The translations under genes were made by a program, and so were the position numbers. 64,000 nucleotides of DNA from Actinoplanes sp. N902-109 (GTDB lineage Bacteria; Actinomycetota; Actinomycetes; Mycobacteriales; Micromonosporaceae). The notes below the pieces were generated by a model. It was not told the origin of the DNA. It saw only the letters and a list, made by a program, of their open reading frames with translations, and made no database searches. The stretch is from positions 2,853,501 to 2,917,500 of the forward strand of contig NC_021191.1 in assembly GCF_000389965.1 (NCBI RefSeq). Reading direction: 5' to 3'. Below are positions 44,089 to 52,339 of the stretch, in pieces (position 1 is the first letter of the stretch; every line of letters starts with the position of its first letter).

Positions 44089-44643
44089 GTGGTGATGAGT
44101 GCGCAAGACGTGGTGGGCATCATCGAGTCCGACCCCGGAGCAATGAGAATTCTGCGAGCCGCCGCCGAGCTCGGCTTACCGGACTGGTGGATCGGTGCCG
44201 GCTTCGTACGCAACCGCGTCTGGGATGCCATCAGCAACCTCCCGGTCGCACCCGAACGCGATGTGGACGTCGCCTACTTCGACCCGCAGAGGCTCAACCC
44301 CGACGACGACGTACGCGCCGAAGCCCAAGCCGCACTGGCCCTGCCCGAGGTCCCTTGGGAAATCCGTAATCAAGCACGAATGCATCTGCGCAACGGCGAC
44401 GAGCCCTACACGTCCGCCCTGGACGCGATCTCACGCTGGCCCGAAACGGCAACGTGCGTCGCGGTCACCCTACGGGCTGATTCTGTCCGACTGGTGACCT
44501 GCCACGGACTGACTGACTTGGTGGAAATGGTGGTACGCCCCTCGCCGACCTTCGACAACGCGGCGGGCCGCGCGAAGGTACGGCACCGCGTGGAGACCAA
44601 AGGATGGCGCGAACGATGGGCCGGACTGCGGCTGGAGATCTGA
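44089..44643 (+). CDS. Nucleotidyltransferase family protein (COG3575-like)
   Basis: 184 residues. WWIGAGFVRNRVWD and ERDVDVAYFDPQ carry the Gly-containing loop and the acidic DxD-like pair of minimal nucleotidyltransferases; the rest matches the uncharacterised NTP_transf_6 group. Substrate unknown. The start is leaderless: TAAGGT (44076-44081) sits 7 nt before GTG 44089; ATG 44095 is also possible. Confidence 0.87.
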   Translation: MVMSAQDVVGIIESDPGAMRILRAAAELGLPDWWIGAGFVRNRVWDAISNLPVAPERDVDVAYFDPQRLNPDDDVRAEAQAALALPEVPWEIRNQARMHLRNGDEPYTSALDAISRWPETATCVAVTLRADSVRLVTCHGLTDLVEMVVRPSPTFDNAAGRAKVRHRVETKGWRERWAGLRLEI

Positions 44644-44812
44644 CCCTCGTCACGCGGCCGATGGCGTCCGCTCTGATCAAGCCGACCCGCAGCTGGGCCG
44701 AGTCCGGCGTCTGGGCCGTCTGCCCGCCGTCGCCGCCGAGCAGCGCACCCCTTCACCAGAGGCAAGAACGAGTCGGGGCAGGCGGATTGCGCGATGCAGC
44801 GATCATCACCTC

Positions 44813-45040
44813 ATGAGCGACGTCACCTTCGGCCCATGTCCGCACTGTGCAAGCACTGAGATCGTCTGTGTGCCGAGCAGCATGGCCGACGGCCATCTCC
44901 GCAGCGGCATGGCGGTCAGCACCTTCCGGACAATTCAGTTCTCGCGCGTGATCTGCCTGCAGTGCGGCCTGGTTCGTGAGTGGGTGACCGACGCTGCGCA
45001 CCGGCAACTCCTCCGTGAGAAGTTCGGCCCCAAACAGTGA
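44813..45040 (+). CDS. Small zinc-ribbon protein
   Basis: 75 residues with two Cys pairs: CPHC near 9-12 and CLQC near 48-51, the arrangement of a zinc ribbon. The C-terminus is a short charged helix. Similar unnamed small proteins are common in actinomycetes. No function known; no partner. Confidence 0.75.
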   Translation: MSDVTFGPCPHCASTEIVCVPSSMADGHLRSGMAVSTFRTIQFSRVICLQCGLVREWVTDAAHRQLLREKFGPKQ

Positions 45041-45466
45041 GGCTGATCCGGCGAAAGAGCCATTTCGCTTAACCCCTGTCGGTACGGGCGTGCGTTGACC
45101 GGCCCGATGGCGTCACACCGCGTGCCGGTCGTTCGCCGGCCGATGCCCACGCTTGGCAGCAATCACGGACGCCGTCGCGAAGGCGCGGCGATCCGATGGG
45201 GCGCAGCTGCCCGCGTCCGGATGCCGGGACCGGCTTCACAGCATTATCGGCGGCGGGTGAGGAGGCCGATCGTGCCTAATAGCGAGTTGAGTGCACAGCT
45301 GGTAGCGTCAGTTGCGGCGTGGCCCACGCCCAACCTTCTCGGCCGTCCCCGACGCGCGGTCTTGCATGGAGGCAAAGGGACTTCCGTCTCGGGTCGCTGT
45401 CATAGTTCGCTGGTTCCGGACGTCTTGATCGCGCGGGGGATCGACGCACGGGACAGCGGAGGGCCG
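45041..45466. other. 426-bp gene-free stretch with the second copy of the 33-bp repeat
   Basis: No gene is supported. Copy 2 of the dispersed repeat is at 45110-45142. The nitrilase frame is open through here but has no ribosome site and an Arg/Pro-rich composition until ATG 45467. Confidence 0.6.
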
Positions 45467-46468
45467 ATGACAGCCAACAGGAACTTCAAACGCCAGGTAC
45501 GCGCTCGCGCCGCCAAGACCGGCGAGTCCTACACCGCTGCACTGCGGCACTTCCGCACGACTCCGCGAGGAGAATCGATGCCGGAGACCACCACCATGCG
45601 ACTGTCCGTCGCCCAGCTCGCCGTCCAGCCCGACCCGGGCGACACCGCGGCGCTTCGGGACAGCAGCGAGCAGATCCGTGCCCTCATGCGAGCGGCCCAC
45701 GAAGCGGGCGCTCGGCTGCTCCATCTGCCCGAGGGAGCGCTGACCTGCCCGGGCAAGAGAATCATGTCGGCCACCGGGCCGGACACCGTCGGGCCGGCGA
45801 ACTGGGACCGAGCCGACTGGACAACGCTCGGGGAGGAACTGCGGGCCATCGCCCGTCTCGCCGGCGAGCTGCGGCTGTGGACCGTCGTCGGCTCGATCCA
45901 TCGGTTGACCCCGCCCCGGCGCCCGCATCTGAGCCTCTACGTCATCTCCGACCAGGGCGCCGTGGCCACCCGATACGACGAGCGGATGCTGTCGAACACC
46001 AAGGTCAGCCACATGTACACCCCCGGCTCGGCTCCGGTCACGTTCACCGTCGACGGCGTACGGTTCGGTTACGCGATGGGCATGGAAGCCACGTTCCCCG
46101 AGGTGTTCCTGGAATACGAACGCCTCGACGTCGACTGCGTGCTCTTCTCCACCCACGGACCGGGAACACCGGTCAACAACGGCCCGTTCGCGCTGCAGGC
46201 ACAAGCGCTCGCCGCCGCCAACAGCTACTGGGTCAGCTACGCCGGCACCGCCCAGGACGCCCCGAACGCCCCCTCCGGCATCATCTCCCCGAACGGCGAC
46301 TGGCTGACCCGCTGCCGGCCCGAGCCGACATCCGCAATCAGCACCGCCGACCTGAACCTGAACACCGACAACTACGCCCGGCCATGGCGTCGCGTCGCCC
46401 GAAGCGGCCTGTACGCCCAATATCAGGCCCCCGACGATCCCCGAAGCCTCGACCGGGCCCACCTCTGA
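45467..46468 (+). CDS. Nitrilase-superfamily carbon-nitrogen hydrolase
   Basis: 333 residues from ATG 45467 (GGAGG 7 nt upstream). Hydrolase fold with the Glu in LLHLPEGALTCPG and the Lys in YDERMLSNTKVSHMYTPG; at the expected nucleophile position VRFGYAMGMEATFPEVF shows Ala-Met instead of the usual Cys. That makes catalysis doubtful or unusual. The N-terminal 45 residues (FKRQVRARAAKTGESYTAALRHFR) are an added helix-rich extension. Members cleave amides or nitriles. Confidence 0.85.
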   Translation: MTANRNFKRQVRARAAKTGESYTAALRHFRTTPRGESMPETTTMRLSVAQLAVQPDPGDTAALRDSSEQIRALMRAAHEAGARLLHLPEGALTCPGKRIMSATGPDTVGPANWDRADWTTLGEELRAIARLAGELRLWTVVGSIHRLTPPRRPHLSLYVISDQGAVATRYDERMLSNTKVSHMYTPGSAPVTFTVDGVRFGYAMGMEATFPEVFLEYERLDVDCVLFSTHGPGTPVNNGPFALQAQALAAANSYWVSYAGTAQDAPNAPSGIISPNGDWLTRCRPEPTSAISTADLNLNTDNYARPWRRVARSGLYAQYQAPDDPRSLDRAHL

Positions 46469-46496
46469 CACCACGACACATTGCCGGGCAGCACCT

Positions 46497-46806
46497 CTAT
46501 TGATCGAAGCCGCTGACCCGGCCGCCGAGCGCCTTGGCCGCGTGCGGATGCGGCGCCGCCAGCACCCGCTCAGCCATCGCATCGTCCCCGAACAAGGTGG
46601 CCTTGCGCCACATCATGTAGTGCTCGGCGGTGGTGAACACCAGACCGTCGGCAGTGAACGGCGCCGCCCACCACTGACTCAAACAGCCAGCGCCGACACT
46701 GCCGTCGCGCTCCGGCTGATGCCCCCCAGAAGAACAGGTACTTCATCCGATCGCCCCGCGCCCGCGCGGTGACCAGATCAGCGACGCTACGACGGGAAGC
46801 CAGCAT
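46497..46806 (-). pseudogene. NADAR-family protein, frameshifted in a G run
   Basis: Two overlapping frames on the minus strand together give one NADAR protein: MLASRRSVADLVTARARGD... then KYLFFWG (frame from 46806), and, after one base shift, HQPERDGSVGAGCLSQWW and TAEHYMMWRKATLFGDD (frame ending at 46497). The shift is explained by one extra G in the six-G run (plus-strand C at 46722-46727). The Glu-His of TAEHYMM is typical of the family (N-glycosidases of riboflavin intermediates, also relatives acting on ADP-ribose). It may be a real break or a sequencing error. Confidence 0.85.
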
Positions 46807-46998
46807 GATCGCCAGTTGTGCTCGACCAGGCCCACAGCGTGCTACCGCTTCTGGTCGAGCTGCTCTCCGGCGAGTGACGGCGAACAGCGGCCGGCACTCC
46901 TACCCAGCGGTAATCCTGCCTCAACAGCGGCGAACAAGGTCGGCTTGCCGGCTCAAAACCCGGTCGACCTCGGTCGATTCAGCGTGCAGACTGCTTCA

Positions 46999-47544
46999 GT
47001 GATCAGTGACTGGCTGCGTGACCAGACGGCTGCGTTCTTGGCGATGCGGGATCAGGCCGTCGTTTCGTGGCACGGTGTGGAGATGGCGGTGCGTGGCGGC
47101 GACGACGAGGGGATACCTGAGTACGACGGCCCGGATGTGCCGTGTCTGCAGCTCCTCGTGCTCGACGCGGTGAACTCTGAAGGTCAAGCAGTCACCATCA
47201 CTACCTACCAGAACGACATGACGTTTGGCATGTGGGTGAACCCCGGAGCGATTGGTGATCGAGAGGACTGGGGCTGCGGCTACCGGCGTCGGACCTTGAC
47301 CGAACTCCCCGCGGGCCCGATCCGGGAGGTGGAGGTTTACCTCGATGATTGCGTTGTGGCCGAGGTCAGGTTTCACATAGGAGACCGTGAACTTCTTCTC
47401 ATCGCGGGAGAGCTTCGCGAAGACTGGTCGGGTAGATTCGAATGGTATCGCCTCGACGAATCCGTCCTTGTTTTCACCGACCCCGGCGCAGCAGAAGCGC
47501 TGCAGTGGGTGCCACGTCGAGGGACTCTCCGTCGTATCGGTTGA
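46999..47544 (+). CDS. Hypothetical protein
   Basis: 181 residues from GTG 46999; the upstream extension to 46816 does not look coding. Strand-rich protein with WHGVEMAVRG, a WGCGYRRRTL turn and a C-terminal WVPRRGTLRRIG. GC content is lower than its neighbours, hinting at horizontal origin. No family recognised. The start is not certain; ATG 47044 is an alternative. Confidence 0.7.
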   Translation: MISDWLRDQTAAFLAMRDQAVVSWHGVEMAVRGGDDEGIPEYDGPDVPCLQLLVLDAVNSEGQAVTITTYQNDMTFGMWVNPGAIGDREDWGCGYRRRTLTELPAGPIREVEVYLDDCVVAEVRFHIGDRELLLIAGELREDWSGRFEWYRLDESVLVFTDPGAAEALQWVPRRGTLRRIG

Positions 47545-47638
47545 TGGCTTGATTACCCGGCTGTCGATCATCTCCACTTGTTGCTGAAGGTCATCACTTC
47601 TTTGGCGTGGTCGACCGCGTCGGCCTTCCACCCCGCGT

Positions 47639-47950
47639 TCAGCCACGCGTGTGCTTGAACACGCGACGGGTTGGTTGTGTTACCCCACCAGGTGCGGTCC
47701 GTGCGAGCGCTCCGCGGTAGCGACGCCGCGTCAGGCAACGATCCGCGATACTGTTCGGCGCATCGCTGGGCTGACCTGTTGCTACGGCCAGGTCCCAACC
47801 GTGCGTGATCGTCTCGACGGTAAATCCTCGCGCCGCTTCCAAGGCCGTGCACCCTCCCCGGGGGCGCGAACCTCATCCTCAGCGGCCAGCGGTCCCCACG
47901 CCACCCGCAGGGGACCGGGCTGCCAGGCGCAGTTCCCGTAAGGTTGCTGC
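47639..47950 (-). pseudogene. Remnant of a TIGR03086 / mycothiol-DinB-type protein
   Basis: The minus-strand segment LEAARGFTVETITHGWDLAVATGQP matches the hallmark His-x-WDLA-x-ATGQ stretch of TIGR03086 proteins. The preceding part (RVAWGPLAAEDEVRAPGEGA) is in a different frame, and what follows is not like the family. It is a frameshifted fragment. No complete gene exists in 47545-47980. Confidence 0.45.
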
Positions 47951-47980
47951 GGCCCCCTTCGCGCAGGAAGGACGCAAGGC

Positions 47981-48346
47981 GTGCCGGAAACGTCGGGTGA
48001 CAATCCCGGCAGCTCGCCCCTTGCCGCTGAGCTCGCCATGTTCGACAACAACGTCTACTGATTCCTGCGCAACGTCTCGGACCTGGAAGCACTCTCGGGC
48101 TCGCTCGCGTAGGTGGGATGGGTCGCCCGCAGGTCGGCACGGGACGAGTACGAGGTCGCATGTTCGTGGTGCCAACTGAATCTGTTCGACTCCGGCGGGA
48201 TGTCGCTGTTCGCCGGCGTGGTCGAGTCCACCCGCGTCGACGATCTGGCTCACGTCTTCCGCTTCTTCGGCATCGACTATGAGATCGAGCTGTACGACGT
48301 CGAAGGCACGCTTGTCCGAACCCTTCTACCCGGTGGACCGGGGTAG
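47981..48346 (+). pseudogene. Hypothetical gene broken by two in-frame stops
   Basis: From GTG 47981 (AAGG upstream) one frame runs to the stop at 48346, interrupted by TGA at 48059-48061 and TAG at 48110-48112. Ignoring these, the ~121-residue protein reads sensibly across both stops (AMFDNNVY / FLRNVSDLEALSGSLA / VGWVARRSARDEYEVAC and on). TGG to TGA and CAG to TAG single changes would explain both. The last 77 codons are intact from GTG 48113 and could still be made. Family unknown. Confidence 0.65.
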
Positions 48347-48512
48347 GGTCGAGGCGCCACCTCAACAGGTGCGACGGAGTGCCCGAGACGTCAGTCGAAC
48401 CGGCGGGACAAAGCGGCGGGAACGGTGGCGACCGCACGCGTGATGCGCGATCGGCATCCGGCATGTCGGCCCGCCGGATCCGGCGGGACCCACCCCGTGC
48501 GATGCACCCACA

Positions 48513-48938
48513 TCAAAGTCCTGGAGCATGCAAACGACGGAGCGCCAGAACACCCATCGAGACGGCGGTCGTCCCCGCCGCCAGGCCCAGAAGCAGCGCG
48601 ACCGCGCCGACACCGTACAAGCCGCTGTCGTCGGTGGCAGCTGCGGTAACGGTCCAGGCGGCGGTGAACGCCACCGTCATCATCGGCGCGGCGACGAACC
48701 ACCGGACCCCCAGCAGCAGTACGGCGACGAGCAGCACGAGCAGCGAAACCGCACAACCAGCCACCTGCCACGTCTCGTACGGGCCGCTGACAGTATCCGT
48801 ACGCGGGTCGACCTGATATTCGTGGTCCCAGCCCATCCATGCCAGCCAGGACCCTGCCGACAGGGCCGCGACAGCCAGCCCACCGACGATCTGCACCCAC
48901 ACCGGCGATCGGCGAGAACTCACCTCGTGCGTTGTCAT
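48513..48938 (-). CDS. Four-helix membrane protein
   Basis: 141 residues with helices at about 14-34, 57-77, 80-97 and 108-130. No family recognised. The start is leaderless: TAGCTT lies 6 nt before ATG 48938. Confidence 0.78.
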   Translation of the reverse strand: MTTHEVSSRRSPVWVQIVGGLAVAALSAGSWLAWMGWDHEYQVDPRTDTVSGPYETWQVAGCAVSLLVLLVAVLLLGVRWFVAAPMMTVAFTAAWTVTAAATDDSGLYGVGAVALLLGLAAGTTAVSMGVLALRRLHAPGL

Positions 48939-49086
48939 GGTGCGAAGCTATTGCCGGTCTGTAGGCCCACACATGGGCTCGGATACTCAAACGCCATCGG
49001 TACCGTACGGGAGGTCACCGGCCGACGCGCGATGGGAGTGAACGACAGACGTCGGTCAACCATCGACGTCTCTAAGCTCTTGAGTC

Positions 49087-49464
49087 ATGGTGTCCTTCAT
49101 CCGGAACATTTCTTTCGACTGCCTCGATCCCTACGCCCTGGCGCAGTTCTGGAGCGAGGTGGTCGGCCACCCCGTACATCCGGAATTCGTTCCGGGTGAC
49201 GCCGAGGTCGTCATCGAGCCTCCGGGCGGCCCCCGGTTGTTCTTCCAGGCCGTTCCCGAGAGCAAGACCGTCAAGAATCGCGTACACGTCTGCCTGCAGC
49301 CGGCCGACCGGGAGCGCGACGCGGAGGTCGACCGGCTCTTGGCGCTGGGCGCAAAGGTCCTGGACGACCACCGCACTTCCGACGGCAGCGGCTGGGTCGT
49401 CCTGTCCGATCCGGTGGGGAACGAATTCTGCGTCACCCGTTCGGCCGCGGAACGCGAATCCTGA
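49087..49464 (+). CDS. VOC (glyoxalase-like) family protein
   Basis: 125 residues. Opens ISFDCLDPYALAQFWSEVVGHP, ends LSDPVGNEFCVT, both typical of the VOC superfamily, a metal-binding or small-molecule-binding fold. HVCLQP provides a His in the metal position; Glu in the last strand. Substrate unknown. TAAGCT lies 8 nt before ATG 49087, so it is probably leaderless. Confidence 0.88.
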   Translation: MVSFIRNISFDCLDPYALAQFWSEVVGHPVHPEFVPGDAEVVIEPPGGPRLFFQAVPESKTVKNRVHVCLQPADRERDAEVDRLLALGAKVLDDHRTSDGSGWVVLSDPVGNEFCVTRSAAERES

Positions 49465-49490
49465 TCACCGCCTCGCGTTGCCGACCGTCG

Positions 49491-49660
49491 TCAACGAGTT
49501 GACCCGGCGGTCCCGGGGCGCAGGACGAAAGACTCGGCGAGCTTGCGTGCCTGCTCGTGGGAGTCGGTCAGGGAGGCTTCGTGCAGGGGGATCAGGTCGG
49601 CCATCAGCGGGACGACCAGGACGAGATTCGCGCGCAGCGGGGGAGCACCCGGTGAGCCGG
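49491..49660 (-). pseudogene. C-terminal remnant of a TetR-like regulator
   Basis: A minus-strand frame without a start codon encodes LRANLVLVVPLMADLIPLHE and then SLTDSHEQARKLAESFVLR before its TGA. The helical pattern fits the end of a TetR ligand domain. A stop closes the frame upstream, so the DNA-binding half is lost. The near-palindrome GACCATGTGGTC (49672-49683), matching the operators at 34.4 kb, survives next to it. Confidence 0.45.
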
Positions 49661-49671
49661 CTTACGTTATG

Positions 49672-49683
49672 GACCATGTGGTC
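49672..49683. promoter_or_regulatory. TetR-operator-like site GACCATGTGGTC
   Basis: One mismatch in the palindrome. It resembles the perfect operators at 34405 and 34434. It lies 54 bp before the SnoaL gene, so the intact TetR protein encoded at 33.8 kb might act here. Confidence 0.5.
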
Positions 49684-49736
49684 AAAAACCTGCTACGTTC
49701 GCTGAACCGACGTCGAGGCACGAAGGAGCAGCGGAC

Positions 49737-50195
49737 GTGAGAAGTAACGAAGAGGTTGTGCGTCAGGCGTACCGGCTGGCGGAAGGGGACGCCCTCGACG
49801 GCGATGCTTTCCGTGCCCTGTTCACCGAGGACGGTACGTTCAACGACATTCCCAATGCGATGACCTTCCGCGGGGACCAGATCCCGCTGGCATTGCGGGG
49901 CCTTGCCGGTGTTTTCCCGGACGTGCACCGCGAGCTGCTCGACGTCCACGCGGTCGGCGATTTCGTCGCCGTCGCACTCCGCATTCAGGGAACTCATCGG
50001 GGCGCTTTCCCGACCCCGATCGGTGAGATCCCGCCGACCGGAAACCGGATCGACGTGCCGACGGCGGACCTGTGGTATCTGCGCGACGGCAAGATCGAAC
50101 GGTTCGACTGCTACAACTCGGCCACCATGCTGCTGGCCCAGATCGGGGTCGCCCCCGACTTCGCGTCGGCCATCGAAGCCGCAGCCGGCGTATGA
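49737..50195 (+). CDS. SnoaL-like (NTF2 fold) protein
   Basis: 152 residues from GTG 49737 (AAGGAG upstream). EEVVRQAYRLAEGDALDGDAF, LFTEDGTFND, FPDVHRELLDVHAVGDFVAVAL and DLWYLRDGKIERFDCYN are the standard pattern of SnoaL-like/nuclear-transport-factor-2 folds that bind or cyclise small aromatic molecules. Its stop overlaps the ASCH gene's ATG by 4 nt. Confidence 0.9.
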   Translation: MRSNEEVVRQAYRLAEGDALDGDAFRALFTEDGTFNDIPNAMTFRGDQIPLALRGLAGVFPDVHRELLDVHAVGDFVAVALRIQGTHRGAFPTPIGEIPPTGNRIDVPTADLWYLRDGKIERFDCYNSATMLLAQIGVAPDFASAIEAAAGV

Positions 50196-50611
50196 CTGCC
50201 GACGACCTGCCGACGTTCGAGTTCGGCTTTCCGGGTCCGTTGCGTGACCAGCTGGTGAAAGCCGTGCTGGACGGCTCCAAGACCAGCACCACCGGGCTGT
50301 GGCAGGACTACGAGATCGACGGCGACCCGCTGCCGGTGACAGGCCACCGGCTGGCCATGATCGACTCGGCCGGGCGTCGGGTTGCCGTCCTCGAGATCAC
50401 CGAGGTGCGCGTCGTCCCGCTCAGCGAGGTCGACATCGACCACGCGCGCGACGAGGGCGAGGGGGACGACTCGGTCGCCTCATGGCGGGCCTCGCACGAG
50501 AGGTTCTGGCACGGCCCGGACTACCGCGGGTGGCTGGGTGACCCGGACTTCACCGTGAACGATGACACGCTCGCCGTCCTGAAACGGTTCCGGGTCGTCG
50601 AGCGACTCTGA
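50192..50611 (+). CDS. ASCH-domain protein
   Basis: 139 residues. FGFPGPLRDQLVKAVLDGSKTSTTGL opens the ASCH fold (related to PUA RNA-binding domains); the Gly-Ser-Lys-Thr loop is the conserved ligand site. ATG 50192 overlaps the SnoaL gene's stop (ATGA). Some family members are N4-acetylcytidine amidohydrolases; others bind RNA. The role here is unknown. Confidence 0.87.
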   Translation: MTADDLPTFEFGFPGPLRDQLVKAVLDGSKTSTTGLWQDYEIDGDPLPVTGHRLAMIDSAGRRVAVLEITEVRVVPLSEVDIDHARDEGEGDDSVASWRASHERFWHGPDYRGWLGDPDFTVNDDTLAVLKRFRVVERL

Positions 50612-50649
50612 CGCTCCAGCAGAGATCCGATTGAGCCGCGGCGACAGTG

Positions 50650-51170
50650 TGTGGTGTGCCCACCATCGAGGATGTCGCAGTGGCTGGTGGACTGGTACGG
50701 ATCTGTCGGAGAACGCCTTGCCGACGCTGGCCGGGTGGACGGTGATGCCACGCTCCGGGTCACCGCTGTCGTCCCAGCCGCGGATCCGCGGCTGGCGGGG
50801 AGAACGGCGCGCGTCAGGTTCGCGGTGTCGTACAAGGCGTCGGCGCCGCCGGGTGCGAGCCGGCGGACTGCTTCGTTGAACGCTGCGCCGCGGGGGACGA
50901 CCTCGTCGGCGCCGAAGCCCTTCACGACTTCTTCGTCCTCGGGCTTTGCATCCGCGATCACCCGGATGCCCTGCCGCTGCGCGAGCGGGATGAGAAACGA
51001 TGACAGCAGTCCCGCGCCGCCGGTGACGGCGAGGACCGCGCCGGCGGGCAGGGGCAGCAACCGGAGTCCCGCCAACGCGGTCAGGCCCGTCATGGGCAGC
51101 GTCGCCGCCCCGACGAGGCCGATGCCGTCGGGAATCGGATTCGCTGACGGCGTCAGAATCGGCGACGCTG
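50650..51170 (-). pseudogene. Quinone oxidoreductase/zinc-alcohol-dehydrogenase-like remnant
   Basis: The minus-strand frame has MTGLTALAGLRLLPLPAGA, VLAVTGGAGLLSSFLIPLAQ and IRVIADAKPEDEEVVKGFGA, the nucleotide-binding core of an MDR oxidoreductase. The N-terminal catalytic domain is absent, and after RAVLPA the family pattern continues only in another frame (IRGWDDSGDPERGITVHP). It is truncated and frameshifted. It abuts a TetR tail on the other strand. Confidence 0.75.
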
Positions 51171-51359
51171 CTGACCCAAGCGGTTCAGGTGATCCTCGAT
51201 GCGGTCAAAGCGTCGTCGGTTCTGCAAGCCGACGTACGCGCGGACGACATCGTCGCGGCCCTCAGCGGCATCCTCGTCATCGCGGATCCGGTAGCGGACG
51301 GTGGACGCACGAGCCGCCTGCCCGCTCTGCTGATGAACGGTCTCACGGCTCAGGCGTGA
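51142..51359 (+). pseudogene. C-terminal remnant of a TetR regulator
   Basis: A plus-strand frame without a start gives SESATLLTQAVQVILDAVKA, then VLQADVRADDIVAALSGI and RLPALLMNGLTAQA, the C-terminal end of a TetR_C domain. Its N-terminal half is missing at the junction with the oxidoreductase remnant, consistent with one deletion that removed the starts of both divergent genes. Confidence 0.7.
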
Positions 51360-52264
51360 CCGTGAACGCCGGCCAGCTCCCGCAGCACGTCGTCGAAGGG
51401 CGTCGGCTTCAGATCGAACTCGGCCGCCGTGCGTGAACCGTCCATGACGCTCTCGCGACGGAACAGGTACTGCATCTCCGCCAACTCGACCATCACCGGG
51501 TCCGCCATCGCCGTGTGCAGCTCCAGCGGCGACATCTCCCGTACGGTTGGCTGCGGCTTGCCGGACACCGCGGCGAACCGGGCCACGATCTCGCGGACGG
51601 ACACGTCCGAGGTCTGCGGCGTGTGCCAGGCCTTGCCCCAGGATCGCTCGGACCGCGCCACCGCGACGAGCGTCCTGGCCACGTCACCCGTGTAGGTCCA
51701 GCTGTGTGCCACGTCCGGATCGGCTGGGATCACGATCTCCTGACCGGCCTGGACCTGAGGGGCGATGAACAGGTTGAACGTGGACAGTGCGCCCACGCCG
51801 AGGTAGTCGGCCGCCCGGACCTCCGCGAACCGCAACCGGCCCGCCTCGTGCGCGGCGAGGCCGTCGCGGTACATCTGCGCCCGTACGCGGCCCTTGACGG
51901 TGACCGGGCGCAGCGGCAGATCATCGGTCAGCGGACCGTCGACCGGGCCGTAGCCGTAGGCGTTACCCAGGCTCACGTACCCCGCGCCGGTCTGCTCGGC
52001 CGCGTTCAGCAGCGCGTCCGACAACGCGGGCGCCTCTTCCGGCCACCGGGTGTACGGCGGCATCGCGCAGTTGATCAATGTGGCGGCGCCCTTGACGAGG
52101 CCGGGCAGCCCGGAGGTGACGTCCGCGGCAGCGAGTTCGATGCGTGGGTGCTCCGGTCCGGTGCCGCGTCGCGTGACCACCCGGACGTCGTCCCCGGACT
52201 CGGCGAGCAGGAGCGCGGTAGCGGTGCCGGTCGGGCCGGCGCCGACAACAACATGGAATGTCAT
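51350..52264 (-). CDS. NAD-dependent epimerase-like oxidoreductase
   Basis: 304 residues from ATG 52264. Rossmann start VVVGAGPTGTATALLLAESG, then SLGNAYGYGP where extended SDRs have the catalytic Tyr, and a C-terminal RELAGVH. The upstream frame to 52765 is antisense to the AraC gene and rejected. The substrate could be a nucleoside-diphosphate sugar or other. It is divergent from an AraC gene, the likely regulator. Confidence 0.87.
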   Translation of the reverse strand: MTFHVVVGAGPTGTATALLLAESGDDVRVVTRRGTGPEHPRIELAAADVTSGLPGLVKGAATLINCAMPPYTRWPEEAPALSDALLNAAEQTGAGYVSLGNAYGYGPVDGPLTDDLPLRPVTVKGRVRAQMYRDGLAAHEAGRLRFAEVRAADYLGVGALSTFNLFIAPQVQAGQEIVIPADPDVAHSWTYTGDVARTLVAVARSERSWGKAWHTPQTSDVSVREIVARFAAVSGKPQPTVREMSPLELHTAMADPVMVELAEMQYLFRRESVMDGSRTAAEFDLKPTPFDDVLRELAGVHGHA

Positions 52265-52339
52265 GGCTTCGACGGTAGGAGCGAACGAAAAGACTGACGA
52301 TGGTTCAGAAGCTCGAAAAGATGTCTTAGAGTCTTCGGC

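Noticed and set aside
45095..45466. Longer nitrilase start
   Set aside because: No ribosome site and a non-coding-like composition; the 33-bp dispersed repeat lies inside this stretch.
47568..48464. Long minus-strand frame of 298 codons
   Set aside because: Arg/Pro/Ser-rich, covers the plus-strand pseudogene, and only a short part in another frame resembles a family.
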